Assembly (NCBI GenBank): GCA_963811055.1
Contig: CAWEPQ010000014.1
Coordinates: forward strand, 1-64,000
Direction of reading: 5' to 3'
Origin: JACVRW01 sp963811055
Lineage (GTDB): Bacteria > Actinomycetota > Thermoleophilia > Solirubrobacterales > Thermoleophilaceae
DNA length: 64,000 nucleotides
The translations under genes and the position numbers were made by a program. Under the pieces are notes generated by a model. The model searched no databases, had not been told where the DNA came from, and saw only the letters and a list, made by a program, of their open reading frames with translations. Positions 46,587 to 54,386 of this stretch are shown here, in pieces; the first letter of the stretch is position 1, and the number at the start of each line of letters is the position of its first letter.

Positions 46587-47238
46587 CCGGGGGCAAGCTA
46601 GCAAGGTGGCGGGCCGCCACCAGCGTGAACCCGGCCACCAGCGCGGCCGACCCGGGCGGCTCCACCCACTGCTCGTCCACCACGGCGTCCAGCACGTCGA
46701 GCACCGCCGCCGCCCCGAACAGGGCCACTCCGAGGATCACGAGGCGGAGGCCCCAGCGCGAGACCGCCAGGAGGTCGCGGTAGACCAAGAAGAAGGCCAC
46801 GGCCGGGATGGCGTAGAGGGCGAACACCACGTCCTCCGGCGAGTTGGTGCCCGGCACGTCCCCGAGGAACTCGAGGTTGTAGCCGATGGTCTCGTGGAGG
46901 GCCAGCATCTCGTCCAGCGCCAGATAGGCCAGGCCCAGGCCGAGCAGGACGAAGAAGCGGAAGGTGCGCGGCACGCGTGACCCGATCCGCGCCGCGGTGA
47001 CAAAGGCCACGAGGCTGCCCAGCGCGAGGATCGCGCCGTTGAGGATGTCCAGCCGCACGAGCGACTCGCGTGCCACCCACAGCTCGATGCTTCCCAGCAC
47101 CTCCACGCGCTCCACGGTCATGGGCGTGTACGGGAGCAGCTCGCCGCGCGCGAGCACCTCGGCGCTGGCCAGCGCGGCGATCAGAAGGCCGAGGAGCGCG
47201 AGCGCGGCGGCCGATGGAAGGGAGTGCCGCAGTCTCAC
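46540..47238 (-). CDS. multi-helix membrane protein inside the ecm-meaB operon
   Basis: 232 residues; the GTG start at 47238 overlaps the Ecm stop (GTGA). About six hydrophobic segments: LPSAAALALLGLLIAALASA, ILNGAILALGSLVAFVTAAR, FRFFVLLGLGLAYLALDEML, YAIPAVAFFLVYRDLLAVSR, LRLVILGVALFGAAAVLDVL and AALVAGFTLVAARHLASL. The third helix carries LALDEMLALHETIGYN, a striking D-E-x5-H-E set of polar residues at the membrane face. No family is recognised. The start overlap and the overlap with meaB suggest co-translation with the mutase genes. Confidence 0.65.
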   Translation of the reverse strand: MRLRHSLPSAAALALLGLLIAALASAEVLARGELLPYTPMTVERVEVLGSIELWVARESLVRLDILNGAILALGSLVAFVTAARIGSRVPRTFRFFVLLGLGLAYLALDEMLALHETIGYNLEFLGDVPGTNSPEDVVFALYAIPAVAFFLVYRDLLAVSRWGLRLVILGVALFGAAAVLDVLDAVVDEQWVEPPGSAALVAGFTLVAARHLASLPPDAGDTGRDRSSTATA

Positions 47239-49229
47239 GCGGCGGCGGCCACGCCGTGGTGCTGAGCCACCAGCTCCACGATGTCGCTCATGATCCGGCT
47301 CACCTGGAAGTCCTTGGGCGTGTAGACGCGGGCCACCCCGGCGGCAAGCAGCGCCTCCTCGTCGGCCTTGGGGATGATCCCGCCGACCACCACCGGCACG
47401 TTCGCCCCGGCCTCTCGAAGCTCCTCGAGCACGTCCGGGATCAGCTCGGCGTGCGAGCCGGAGAGGATCGAGAGGCCCACCACGTGCACGCCCTCGTCCA
47501 CGGCGGTGCGAGCGATCCGGGCCGGCGTCAGGCGGATGCCCTCGTAGACCACGTCCATCCCGGCGTCGCGGGCCCTCACTGCGATCTGCTCCGCGCCATT
47601 CGAGTGGCCGTCGAGGCCGGGCTTGCCCACCAGGATCTTGATCCGCCGGCCGAGCCCCTCCGACACCCGCTCCACGCGCTCGCGCAGCTCCTCCAGGTTG
47701 TCGTCGCTCCTGGCCGCGGCGGCGTCGGCCACGCCGGTGGGAGCGCGGTACTCGCCGAACACCCCGCGCAGGGCAGCGGCCCATTCGCCTGTGGTCACTC
47801 CGGCGCGAGCGGCGGCCAGCGTGGCAGACATGACGTTCACCGACTCGTCGGCGGCCGCGGCGCGCAGCTCCTCGAGCGCGCGCTCGACGGGGGCGGGGTC
47901 GCGCTGCTCGCGCCAGCGGGCGAGCGCGTCGATCGCGGAGCGCTCAACCGCCTTGTCCACGCGCATGATGCCGCCGTCCTCACCGTCCTGGAGCGGGGAG
48001 GGCTCGGCCTCGGTGTACACGTTCTGGCCGACCACCTTGAGCTCGCCCGCCTCGATCCTGCGCACGCGCTCGCGGTGCGACTCCACGAGCTGGGTCTTCA
48101 TGTACGGCACGGCCTCCACGGCGCCGCCGCGCTCGGCCACCACGGCCATCTCCGCGCGCGCGCCCTCGGTGAGCTCGTCCACCAGGCCGTCCATCACCTT
48201 CGAGCCCTCGAAGATGTCCGGGTAGTCGAGCAGGTCGGTCTCGAAGGCCAGGATCTGCTGGATCCGCAGCGACCACTGCTGGTCCCAGGGGCGCGGCAGG
48301 CCGAGCGCCTCGTTCCACGCGGGCAGCTGGAGCGCGCGGGCGCGTGCGTCGCGCCCCATGGTGACCGCCAGGGCCTCGAGCACGATGCGGATGATGTTGT
48401 TCTCGGGCTGGGACTCGGTCAGGCCGAGCGAGTTGACCTGCACGCCGTAGCGGAAGCGCAGCAGCTTGGGGTCCTCCACGCCGTAGCGCTCACGGCCGAG
48501 CTCCTCCCAGAGGCGGCTCATCGCGCGCAGCTTCGCGTGCTCCTCCACGAAGCGGATCCCGGCGTTCACGAAGAACGACAGCCGCCCGAACACGCGCGGG
48601 AAGGTCTCCTCCGGCACCCGCTCGCGCACCCGGTCGAGCACCGCCATCGCGGTCGAGAGCGCATACGCGGCCTCCTGCACCGGCGTCGCGCCCGCCTCCT
48701 GGAGGTGGTACGAGCAGATGTTGATCGGGTTCCACTTGGGCACCTCGTCGACGGTGAACGCGATCATGTCCGCGATCAGCCGCATCGAGGGCTCCGGCGG
48801 GAACGCATAGGTCCCGCGCGAGAGGAACTCCTTGATGATGTCGTTCTGCGTGGTGCCCTGCAGGGCGTGCATGTCCACGCCGTTCTCGTCCGCCACCGTC
48901 ATGTACAGCGCGAGCAGCCAGGCCGCCGTGGCGTTGATCGTCATCGACGTGTTCATCGCGTCCAGCGGGATGCCGTCGACCAGGGCGTGCATGTCGCCCT
49001 TGTGCGCGATCGACACACCGACCTTGCCTACCTCGCCGCGCGCCAGCTCGTGGTCCGGGTCGTAGCCCGTCTGCGTGGGCAGATCGAAGGCCACCGACAG
49101 CCCGGTCTGTCCCTTCGCGAGGTTGCGGCGGTACAGCTCGTTGGACTCGCGGGCCGACGAATGGCCCGCGTAGGTGCGCATCACCCACGGGCGATCGGGC
49201 TCCGGGAGTCTGTGTGCAGGCCCGCTCAC
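47235..49229 (-). CDS. ecm: ethylmalonyl-CoA mutase (MeaA type), coenzyme B12-dependent
   Basis: 664 residues, GTG start. The N-terminal barrel has RPWVMRTYAGHSSARESNEL, LYRRNLAKGQTGLSVAFDLP, TQTGYDPDHELARGEVGKVG, MNTSMTINATAAWLLALYMT and QGTTQNDIIKEFLSRGTYAF. The C-terminal cobalamin domain has VGKPGLDGHSNGAEQIAVRA (D-x-H-x-x-G base-off His), LSILSGSHAELIPDVL and VVVGGIIPKADEEALLAAGV. The single-chain form of this length with these blocks is MeaA/Ecm rather than methylmalonyl-CoA mutase MutB (about 730). It converts (2R)-ethylmalonyl-CoA to (2S)-methylsuccinyl-CoA. First gene of the operon ecm, membrane protein, meaB, small membrane protein. Confidence 0.85.
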   Translation of the reverse strand: MSGPAHRLPEPDRPWVMRTYAGHSSARESNELYRRNLAKGQTGLSVAFDLPTQTGYDPDHELARGEVGKVGVSIAHKGDMHALVDGIPLDAMNTSMTINATAAWLLALYMTVADENGVDMHALQGTTQNDIIKEFLSRGTYAFPPEPSMRLIADMIAFTVDEVPKWNPINICSYHLQEAGATPVQEAAYALSTAMAVLDRVRERVPEETFPRVFGRLSFFVNAGIRFVEEHAKLRAMSRLWEELGRERYGVEDPKLLRFRYGVQVNSLGLTESQPENNIIRIVLEALAVTMGRDARARALQLPAWNEALGLPRPWDQQWSLRIQQILAFETDLLDYPDIFEGSKVMDGLVDELTEGARAEMAVVAERGGAVEAVPYMKTQLVESHRERVRRIEAGELKVVGQNVYTEAEPSPLQDGEDGGIMRVDKAVERSAIDALARWREQRDPAPVERALEELRAAAADESVNVMSATLAAARAGVTTGEWAAALRGVFGEYRAPTGVADAAAARSDDNLEELRERVERVSEGLGRRIKILVGKPGLDGHSNGAEQIAVRARDAGMDVVYEGIRLTPARIARTAVDEGVHVVGLSILSGSHAELIPDVLEELREAGANVPVVVGGIIPKADEEALLAAGVARVYTPKDFQVSRIMSDIVELVAQHHGVAAAA

Positions 49230-49236
49230 ACCCGGG

Positions 49237-49246
49237 ATTGTAAGGT
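49237..49246. promoter_or_regulatory. overlapping divergent -10 elements, ecm and MBL-fold gene
   Basis: Minus strand TACAAT (49242-49237) ends 7 nt before the ecm GTG; plus strand TAAGGT (49241-49246) ends 9 nt before the MBL GTG at 49256. They share one TA step. Neither gene has a Shine-Dalgarno in the 26-base gap. Confidence 0.45.
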
Positions 49247-49255
49247 CGGAGCCTC

Positions 49256-50098
49256 GTGAGCAGGCCGATCGACGTGATGCACCTGGGTCGGGACCGTGTG
49301 ATCTGCGCCTACGAGCAGGATGGCGTGATCGTGGACCCCGGCCCGTCCACCGGCGTGGACACGCTCCTCGAGGGGCTTGGGCCGGTGGAGCCGCGCGTGC
49401 TCCTGCTCACCCACATCCACCTCGATCACGCCGGCGCCTCGGGCGTTCTCTGCCGGCGCTTCCCGGAGCTCGTGGTGTACGTGCACGAGCGCGGGGCACC
49501 CCACCTGATCGACCCCTCCAAGCTGCTGAAGAGCGCCGCGCGACTGTACGGAGACGAGATGGAGCGGCTCTGGGGCGAGGTGGCGCCGGTGGACGAGGCG
49601 CGCGTGCGCACGCTCTCGGGCGGCGAGGTGGTGGAGGGCTTCCGGGTGGCCTACACGCCCGGTCACGCCTCTCATCACGTCTCCTACCTGGACGAGAGCT
49701 CGGGCGACGCCTACGTGGGCGACGTGGCGGGCGTGCGGGTGCCTCCGCACGGGTTCACGGTCCCTCCCACGCCTCCGCCGGACATCGACCTCGAGAAGTG
49801 GGAGGAGTCGCTGCAGACGCTCGAGGGCTGGGACCCGACGGCGCTCTGCCTCACGCACTTCGGCCGCCACGCCGACGTGGCGGAGCAGATCGCGAACGTG
49901 CGCGAGGGCCTGCGCGTGCAGGGCGAGCTGGCCCGCGACAACGACGAGGCCGGATTCGTGGCCGCGCTCCGTCAACGGCTCTCCGAGCACATGAGCCCCG
50001 ACGCGCAGGCCAGCTTCGAACAGGCGGCGCCGCCCGATCAGCTGTACCAGGGCCTCGAGCGCTACTGGCGCAAGCGTGAGGAGGCCGGCGCGGCGTGA
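49256..50098 (+). CDS. metallo-beta-lactamase-fold hydrolase
   Basis: 280 residues, GTG start. VLLLTHIHLDHAGASGVLCR is the H-x-H-x-D-H metal motif; VAYTPGHASHHVSYLD gives the next His; YVGDVAGVRVPP the bridging Asp; LCLTHFGRHADV the last His. The extra C-terminal helical part (about 200-280) resembles MBL proteins of the glyoxalase-II-like branch that hydrolyse thioesters or lactones. It is divergent from ecm with overlapping -10 elements, so it may be a thioesterase expressed with the CoA pathway; that is inference. Its stop overlaps the ClpS start. Confidence 0.8.
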   Translation: MSRPIDVMHLGRDRVICAYEQDGVIVDPGPSTGVDTLLEGLGPVEPRVLLLTHIHLDHAGASGVLCRRFPELVVYVHERGAPHLIDPSKLLKSAARLYGDEMERLWGEVAPVDEARVRTLSGGEVVEGFRVAYTPGHASHHVSYLDESSGDAYVGDVAGVRVPPHGFTVPPTPPPDIDLEKWEESLQTLEGWDPTALCLTHFGRHADVAEQIANVREGLRVQGELARDNDEAGFVAALRQRLSEHMSPDAQASFEQAAPPDQLYQGLERYWRKREEAGAA

Positions 50099-50388
50099 GC
50101 GGAGGCTCCACGGTGGAGATGCCGCGTGTGGCGGGCCCGGACAGCGGCCTGGGCGGCAGCTGGCGGGTGATCGTGCTCAACGACGACCACAACACCTTCG
50201 AGGGCGTGGCTCAGGCGCTGGCCCGCGTGCTGCCCGGCGTGTCCTACGACGGCGGGATGGCGATGGCCAACACGATTCACCGGAGCGGGCGCGCCGTGGT
50301 CTGGACCGGGCAGCGCGAGCCGGCCGAGCTCTATTGGGAGCAGCTCGAGCAAGCCGGGCTGACCATGGCCCCGCTCGAGCAGGGCTAG
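50095..50388 (+). CDS. clpS: ClpS-like adaptor of the Clp protease
   Basis: 97 residues; the GTG overlaps the preceding stop (GTGA). SWRVIVLNDDHNTFEGVAQA is the ClpS core with the N-D-D-x-N-T-F signature that binds N-degron substrates; ALARVLPGVSYDGGMAMANT-type helices and GRAVVWTGQREPAELYWEQL follow in the expected order. ClpS delivers proteins with bulky N-terminal residues to ClpAP or ClpCP. No clp subunit gene is in the window. Its end overlaps the convergent 105-residue gene by 4 bases. Confidence 0.75.
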   Translation: MSGGSTVEMPRVAGPDSGLGGSWRVIVLNDDHNTFEGVAQALARVLPGVSYDGGMAMANTIHRSGRAVVWTGQREPAELYWEQLEQAGLTMAPLEQG

Positions 50389-50702
50389 GTGGCGGTCAGC
50401 TCTTCGATCGCCTTGCCGACGCCCACGACCTCCTGGAACGTGGGCAGCAGCGGCACCTGGTAGGTGCCGCTGAGCTGCGTGCGGAGCTCGGCGATGCGCT
50501 CGGAGTACCAGTAGCGCTCGAAGTGCGCCTTCGAGGGGAAGGTGGCGATCTGGAGGAAGTCCAGCCGCCCGTCCGCGGCCCGGTAGAAGGCCCAGTCCGT
50601 GGCTCCGAAGTCGAGCACCGCCTCGGCCCCCGGCAGCCAGCCCTCGGCGAACTTGTCGCCGCGGAACGGGTTGGCCACCCACTTGATGTGTACGGCGATC
50701 AC
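50385..50702 (-). CDS. small protein, EthD/antibiotic monooxygenase-like fold, coupled to ccr
   Basis: 105 residues; the GTG overlaps the ccr stop (GTGA at 50702-50699). VIAVHIKWVANPFRGDKFAE, DFGATDWAFYRAADGRLDFL and QIATFPSKAHFERYWYSERI alternate strands and helices, with the F-x-x-K-x-x-F-E-x-Y/W pattern common in dimeric alpha-beta barrel (ABM/EthD-like) proteins. No catalytic role can be assigned. Tight coupling to ccr suggests it works with, or stabilises, that enzyme or its product. Confidence 0.55.
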   Translation of the reverse strand: MIAVHIKWVANPFRGDKFAEGWLPGAEAVLDFGATDWAFYRAADGRLDFLQIATFPSKAHFERYWYSERIAELRTQLSGTYQVPLLPTFQEVVGVGKAIEELTAT

Positions 50703-51958
50703 GCGCCCACCTCGGCGTAGATGGCGCCCTCGCCCTCGGTGGTCTTGCCCTCGCCCTCGCCGTCGGCGCCCACCAGGATCGAGATCTTCCCGAGGTGCTT
50801 GTTGTCGCGCATCAGCTGGTGCGCGTCGGGCACGCCCTCGAATCCCATCGTGCGCCACAGCACCGGCCGGATCTGACCCGACTCGATCAGCTCGTTCGCC
50901 TTCATGCACTCGTAGGCGTTGGCGAAGTGCGACCCGAGGATCTCCTTCTGGCGCATCCACAGGTAGCGCACGTCGAAGTCGAGGTTGAAGCCGGTGGTGC
51001 CGGCGCAGATCACGACCTTGCCGAACGGCTTGACCACGAACACCGACGTGGGGAAGGTGGCCTGGCCGACGTGCTCGAACACGATGTCGGGTGAGTCGCC
51101 GAGGATCTCCTTCACGCGCTTGCCGAAGGCGCGCGACACCTTGAAGCGCTCCTTCTCCTCGTCGGCCGACTCGTTACCGGTGCGCATCATGCCCTTGAAC
51201 TCGGCCCGGTCGATGTAGTCCACGGCGCCCAGCCGCTTGACCAGCTCGCCCTTCTCGGGCGAGGACACCACGCCGACCGCGTGCGCCCCGGCGATCTTGC
51301 AGAGCTGGATCGCGAACACGCCGAGCCCGCCGGCCGCGCCCCAGACGAGGACGTTCTGGCCCGCCTGGATGTTGCAGCGCGTGATCAGCATGCGGTACGC
51401 GGTGAAGTAGACGAGCCCGTAGGACGCCGCCTCCTCCCAGGTCAGGTTCTGGGGGCGGGGAAGTAGCTGCTGGGCCTGGACCTTGGTGAACTGCGCGAAC
51501 GAGCCCCAGGTGGTCTCGTAGCCCCAGATCTTCTGGCTGGGGGCCGCAAGCGGGTCGAGGCCGTGCACCTCCGGGTCCTCGTAGGAGGCCTGGTTGCAGT
51601 GAACGATCACCTCGTCGCCCGGCTTCCAGCGCGTCACGCCCGGCCCGACCTTCCAGACCACGCCCGAGGCGTCCGAACCGCCGATGTGGTGGCCGAACTC
51701 GGGGTGATCGCCGTAGCGCCATACCCCGACCGGCTCGCCGAGCGCCGCCCAGACGTTGTTGTAGTTCACGCCGGCCGCCATCACGCGGACGATCACCTCG
51801 AAGGCGCCGGGCTCCGGCACCTCGATCTCCTCGAGCTGGAATGCGTCGCGGGGCTCACCCTGGCGCTCCTCGCGGATAACCCACGCGGACATCGTGTCGG
51901 GGAGCGTGCCCGGCTCCACTGAGAGCGCGCTGGGCTTGGTCAGGTCGATCTGGGCCAT
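50699..51958 (-). CDS. ccr: crotonyl-CoA carboxylase/reductase
   Basis: 419 residues from MAQIDLTKPSALSVEPGTLP, chosen because GAGAGGAC lies just upstream. It is a medium-chain reductase: FEVIVRVMAAGVNYNNVWAA, YGDHPEFGHHIGGSDASGVV (with H and D but no Zn site), KPGDEVIVHCNQASYEDPEV, WGYETTWGSFAQFTKVQAQQ, NVLVWGAAGGLGVFAIQLCK (NADPH loop), DIVFEHVGQATFPTSVFVV and RYLWMRQKEILGSHFAN. These blocks are those of Ccr, which carboxylates crotonyl-CoA to ethylmalonyl-CoA using NADPH and CO2. Where many Ccr enzymes have N-F-G in the W-G-Y-E-T segment, this one has T-W-G, so a related non-carboxylating enoyl-CoA reductase is not fully excluded. ecm lies 1.5 kb away on the same strand. Confidence 0.8.
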   Translation of the reverse strand: MAQIDLTKPSALSVEPGTLPDTMSAWVIREERQGEPRDAFQLEEIEVPEPGAFEVIVRVMAAGVNYNNVWAALGEPVGVWRYGDHPEFGHHIGGSDASGVVWKVGPGVTRWKPGDEVIVHCNQASYEDPEVHGLDPLAAPSQKIWGYETTWGSFAQFTKVQAQQLLPRPQNLTWEEAASYGLVYFTAYRMLITRCNIQAGQNVLVWGAAGGLGVFAIQLCKIAGAHAVGVVSSPEKGELVKRLGAVDYIDRAEFKGMMRTGNESADEEKERFKVSRAFGKRVKEILGDSPDIVFEHVGQATFPTSVFVVKPFGKVVICAGTTGFNLDFDVRYLWMRQKEILGSHFANAYECMKANELIESGQIRPVLWRTMGFEGVPDAHQLMRDNKHLGKISILVGADGEGEGKTTEGEGAIYAEVGA

Positions 51959-52112
51959 CGGTCCTCTCGGTCGCGGTAATGCCATCGGTGCGCCGCCGGC
52001 AGCGCCGGCTGCTTCCGCACTGCGGGCCAGGATCGTACCGGCGGCCGGGCGTGGCTGTGTCGGCTTTGCCGGGGGCGGCAGTATCGGCGCCTACTGAGGC
52101 AGTGAGGGAGGG

Positions 52113-52157
52113 GGTGTGGGGAGTTTTCGATGTATGCCAACGAAAAGACCCCACACC
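52113..52157. repeat. hairpin 1 upstream of ccr, loop ATGTATGCCAA
   Basis: Arms 52113-52129 and 52141-52157 pair over 17 positions with a 2-nt mismatch (9 bp outer, 6 bp inner) around an 11-nt loop. It sits in the 290-base divergent region between ccr and the GST-like gene, followed after 6 nt by hairpin 2 with a nearly identical loop but a different stem. No T-run follows. Confidence 0.7.
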
Positions 52158-52163
52158 TACCGG

Positions 52164-52216
52164 CAGGGGTCGTTCGTTTTCTGGATGTATGCCAGCCAGA
52201 AGGCGACGAACCCCTG
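52164..52216. repeat. hairpin 2 upstream of ccr, loop ATGTATGCCAG
   Basis: Arms 52164-52184 and 52196-52216 (21 nt each) pair as 7 bp, a 3-nt internal loop, 3 bp, 2 wobble pairs and 6 bp. The 11-nt loop at 52185-52195 equals the loop of hairpin 1 in 10 of 11 bases, while the stems differ in sequence. Conserved loop plus differing stems suggests a recognised RNA or DNA element. Confidence 0.7.
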
Positions 52217-52249
52217 GCGGAACGGCTACCGCCGCCCCGGCCGCTTAGG

Positions 52250-53002
52250 ATGCCCGCCGTGCGGGCCACCCTCTTCGGCGTACCGGGATCGCATCCGGCC
52301 CTCGCGGGCCAGCTGATGCTCGAGCGCAAGGGCCTGGAGGTGCGGCGGCTAGACCTGGTGGCCGGGGTGCACCGCGTGCTGCTCAGGGGGCTCGGCTTCT
52401 CGCGCATGACCGTGCCGGCCGTGCGGCTGGACGGGCAGCGGCTCCAGGGCACCCGCACGATCGCCCTGGCGCTCGACGCCCTCGTGCCGTCGCCACCACT
52501 GCTGGTGCCTTCGGAGCCAGAGCGCCGCGAGGCGGTGCTGCGAGCCGAGGGGTGGGCGGACGAGGTGCTCCAGCCGGTGGCTCGCCGGCTGGCCTGGGGC
52601 GCGCTCAAGCGCGACCATTCCACGATCGCGACCTACCTGGAGGGCGCCCGTCTGGGCATCCCGGTGCCGGTGGCCGCGGCCGTGGCGCCCCCGGTCATCC
52701 GCCTGGCGGCCCGGCTCAACCACGCCGACGACGAGCACGTCCTCCGCGATCTGCGCGCGCTCCCGACGCTGCTGGACCGCGTGGACGGCTTCCTGGCACA
52801 CGGGGTGATCGGCGGCGAGGAGCCGAATGTGGCGGATTACCAGATCGCCACCACGGTCCGGCTGCTGATGACGCTCGACGATCTGCACGGCTGGATCGGC
52901 CGTCATCCGGCCGGCGCGCACGCGCAGGCGATCGTTCCGCGCTTCCCGGGCCGGATCGGGCCAGTTTTCCCGCACGACTGGCTTCCCCCGGCTGCTCGCT
53001 GA
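52250..53002 (+). CDS. glutathione S-transferase-like protein
   Basis: 250 residues from the ATG at 52250. The N-terminal 75 residues have a thioredoxin-like pattern: RATLFGVPGSHPALAGQLML, GLEVRRLDLVAGVHRVLLRG, MTVPAVRLDGQRLQGTRTIA, with the cis-Pro in TVPAV and the QGT/RTIA position of the GSH gamma-Glu site. The C-terminal part is helical, ending EPNVADYQIATTVRLLMTLD, where NVADYQ is the N-capping D of GST C-domains. Actinobacteria rarely use glutathione, so the thiol partner is uncertain. It is divergent from ccr across a hairpin-bearing region. Confidence 0.7.
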   Translation: MPAVRATLFGVPGSHPALAGQLMLERKGLEVRRLDLVAGVHRVLLRGLGFSRMTVPAVRLDGQRLQGTRTIALALDALVPSPPLLVPSEPERREAVLRAEGWADEVLQPVARRLAWGALKRDHSTIATYLEGARLGIPVPVAAAVAPPVIRLAARLNHADDEHVLRDLRALPTLLDRVDGFLAHGVIGGEEPNVADYQIATTVRLLMTLDDLHGWIGRHPAGAHAQAIVPRFPGRIGPVFPHDWLPPAAR

Positions 53003-53054
53003 CATTCGGCGACCGTTCCGTCAGGTTCCGCCCCTACGGTGGGACCAGACAACC

Positions 53055-54386
53055 ATGGAAGCCGCAACCCCACTCAGGCAGGCCCACGTCGCCGTGGTCG
53101 GCGATCGGCTCGTCGTGCGCGAGCTCGACGTGCAGGACGAATGCGCGGTGCGACTCGTGCGCGAGCGCGAGCAGGCCGGTGACGATCCGGCCAAGACCGT
53201 GCGCGACGCGCTCGTGATCGGGGCCCGTGTGCTCGACCGCGAGCAGGCCGCGGCCAACTCCGAATACGTCAAGACCGAGTTCGAGCGCACGTCCAGGGAG
53301 CTCGAGCGCCAGTTCACCGACAAGGCCCGCACGGTGGCGGAGCACTTCGGCACCAAGGTCGACGAGGTGTTCGGCCCCGAGAACGGGCACCTGGCCCGCG
53401 ACCTCGAGAAGCTCTTCGGCGACGGCAGCTCGGCCTCCGTGCAGAACCGGGTGCGCGAGGTGGTGGCCGAGGCGCTGGTGCGCTCGCGCGAGGATCTCGT
53501 GCGCCAGTTCTCCGCCGCCGACGGCTCCAACCCGCTGGCCGACTTCAAGGCGGGCGCGCTCGAGACCATCACCCAGGCGGCCAACCGCTCACACGCCACC
53601 GAGCGCGCGCTGCTCCAGCAGCTGGGCGAGCTTCGCAAGGAGCTCCAGGGCCTCCGCGACGAGAAGGAGAAGCTCGAGGAGGTCGGCGCCGAGCGCGAGA
53701 AGGGCACCGCCAAGGGACGCACCTTCGAGGAGGCCGTGGCCGACTCGCTCGACGCGATCGCGCTGCGCCAAGGCGACGTGGCCGAGGCCGTGGGCGACCA
53801 GCTGGGCGCCTCCGGCAAGACCGGCGACGTGGTGGTGGACATCGGCGCCTGCGACGGTCCCGCACGCGGCCGGGTGGTCTTCGAGGCCAAGGACCGCCGG
53901 CTCTCGAAGCCGCGCGCGCTCGAGGAGCTCGACCGGGCGCTGGGAGATCGCGATGCCGATTTCGCCGTGCTCGTGGTGCCGACCGCCGAGGAGCTCCCCG
54001 CCAAGCTCGAGCCGCTGCGCGAGTACAACGGCGACAAGCTGCTGATCGCGCTCGATCCCGACGACCCCGACAGCCTCGCGCTGGAGGTCGGCTACCGCCT
54101 CGCTCGCGCGCGGGTGCTGATGGCGCGCGGCGGGCAGGACGGCGTGGACGGCGCCGCGGTACACGACGTGGTGGAGCGCGCGCTCCACGCCATGGACGAT
54201 GTCCGCAAGGTCAAGAGCCAGCTCACCGGCGCCAAGACCGGGATCGACAGGGCCTACGACGTGGTCGAGGAGATGGCGTGCCGCGTGCGCGCGCTGCTCA
54301 CCGAGGTTGATTCGCTCGTGCTGGCCGGTTCACCCGGCGACGCGCCCCAGCCCACTCGCGCAGAGATCGACCAGCTCGAGCTCTAG
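53055..54386 (+). CDS. coiled-coil protein with a C-terminal PD-(D/E)xK nuclease-like domain
   Basis: 443 residues. Residues about 60-215 are charged and helical, ending in a strong coiled coil (QQLGELRKELQGLRDEKEKL). Residues about 220-330 follow a restriction-like pattern: GRTFEEAVADSLDAIALRQG (helix with an acidic residue), TGDVVVDIG, then RVVFEAKDRRLSKPRALEEL and ADFAVLVV. The G-D...E-A-K arrangement equals the D...E-x-K catalytic core. The last 90 residues are helical (VKSQLTGAKTGIDRAYDVVE). Architecture is reminiscent of RmuC-type proteins. I do not know a named family; nuclease activity is inferred from motif only. Monocistronic. Confidence 0.6.
   Translation: MEAATPLRQAHVAVVGDRLVVRELDVQDECAVRLVREREQAGDDPAKTVRDALVIGARVLDREQAAANSEYVKTEFERTSRELERQFTDKARTVAEHFGTKVDEVFGPENGHLARDLEKLFGDGSSASVQNRVREVVAEALVRSREDLVRQFSAADGSNPLADFKAGALETITQAANRSHATERALLQQLGELRKELQGLRDEKEKLEEVGAEREKGTAKGRTFEEAVADSLDAIALRQGDVAEAVGDQLGASGKTGDVVVDIGACDGPARGRVVFEAKDRRLSKPRALEELDRALGDRDADFAVLVVPTAEELPAKLEPLREYNGDKLLIALDPDDPDSLALEVGYRLARARVLMARGGQDGVDGAAVHDVVERALHAMDDVRKVKSQLTGAKTGIDRAYDVVEEMACRVRALLTEVDSLVLAGSPGDAPQPTRAEIDQLEL

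Noticed and set aside
47235..49229. Methylmalonyl-CoA mutase
   Set aside because: Single chain of 664 residues with MeaA-type N-terminal blocks, beside ccr and meaB, fits ethylmalonyl-CoA mutase better.
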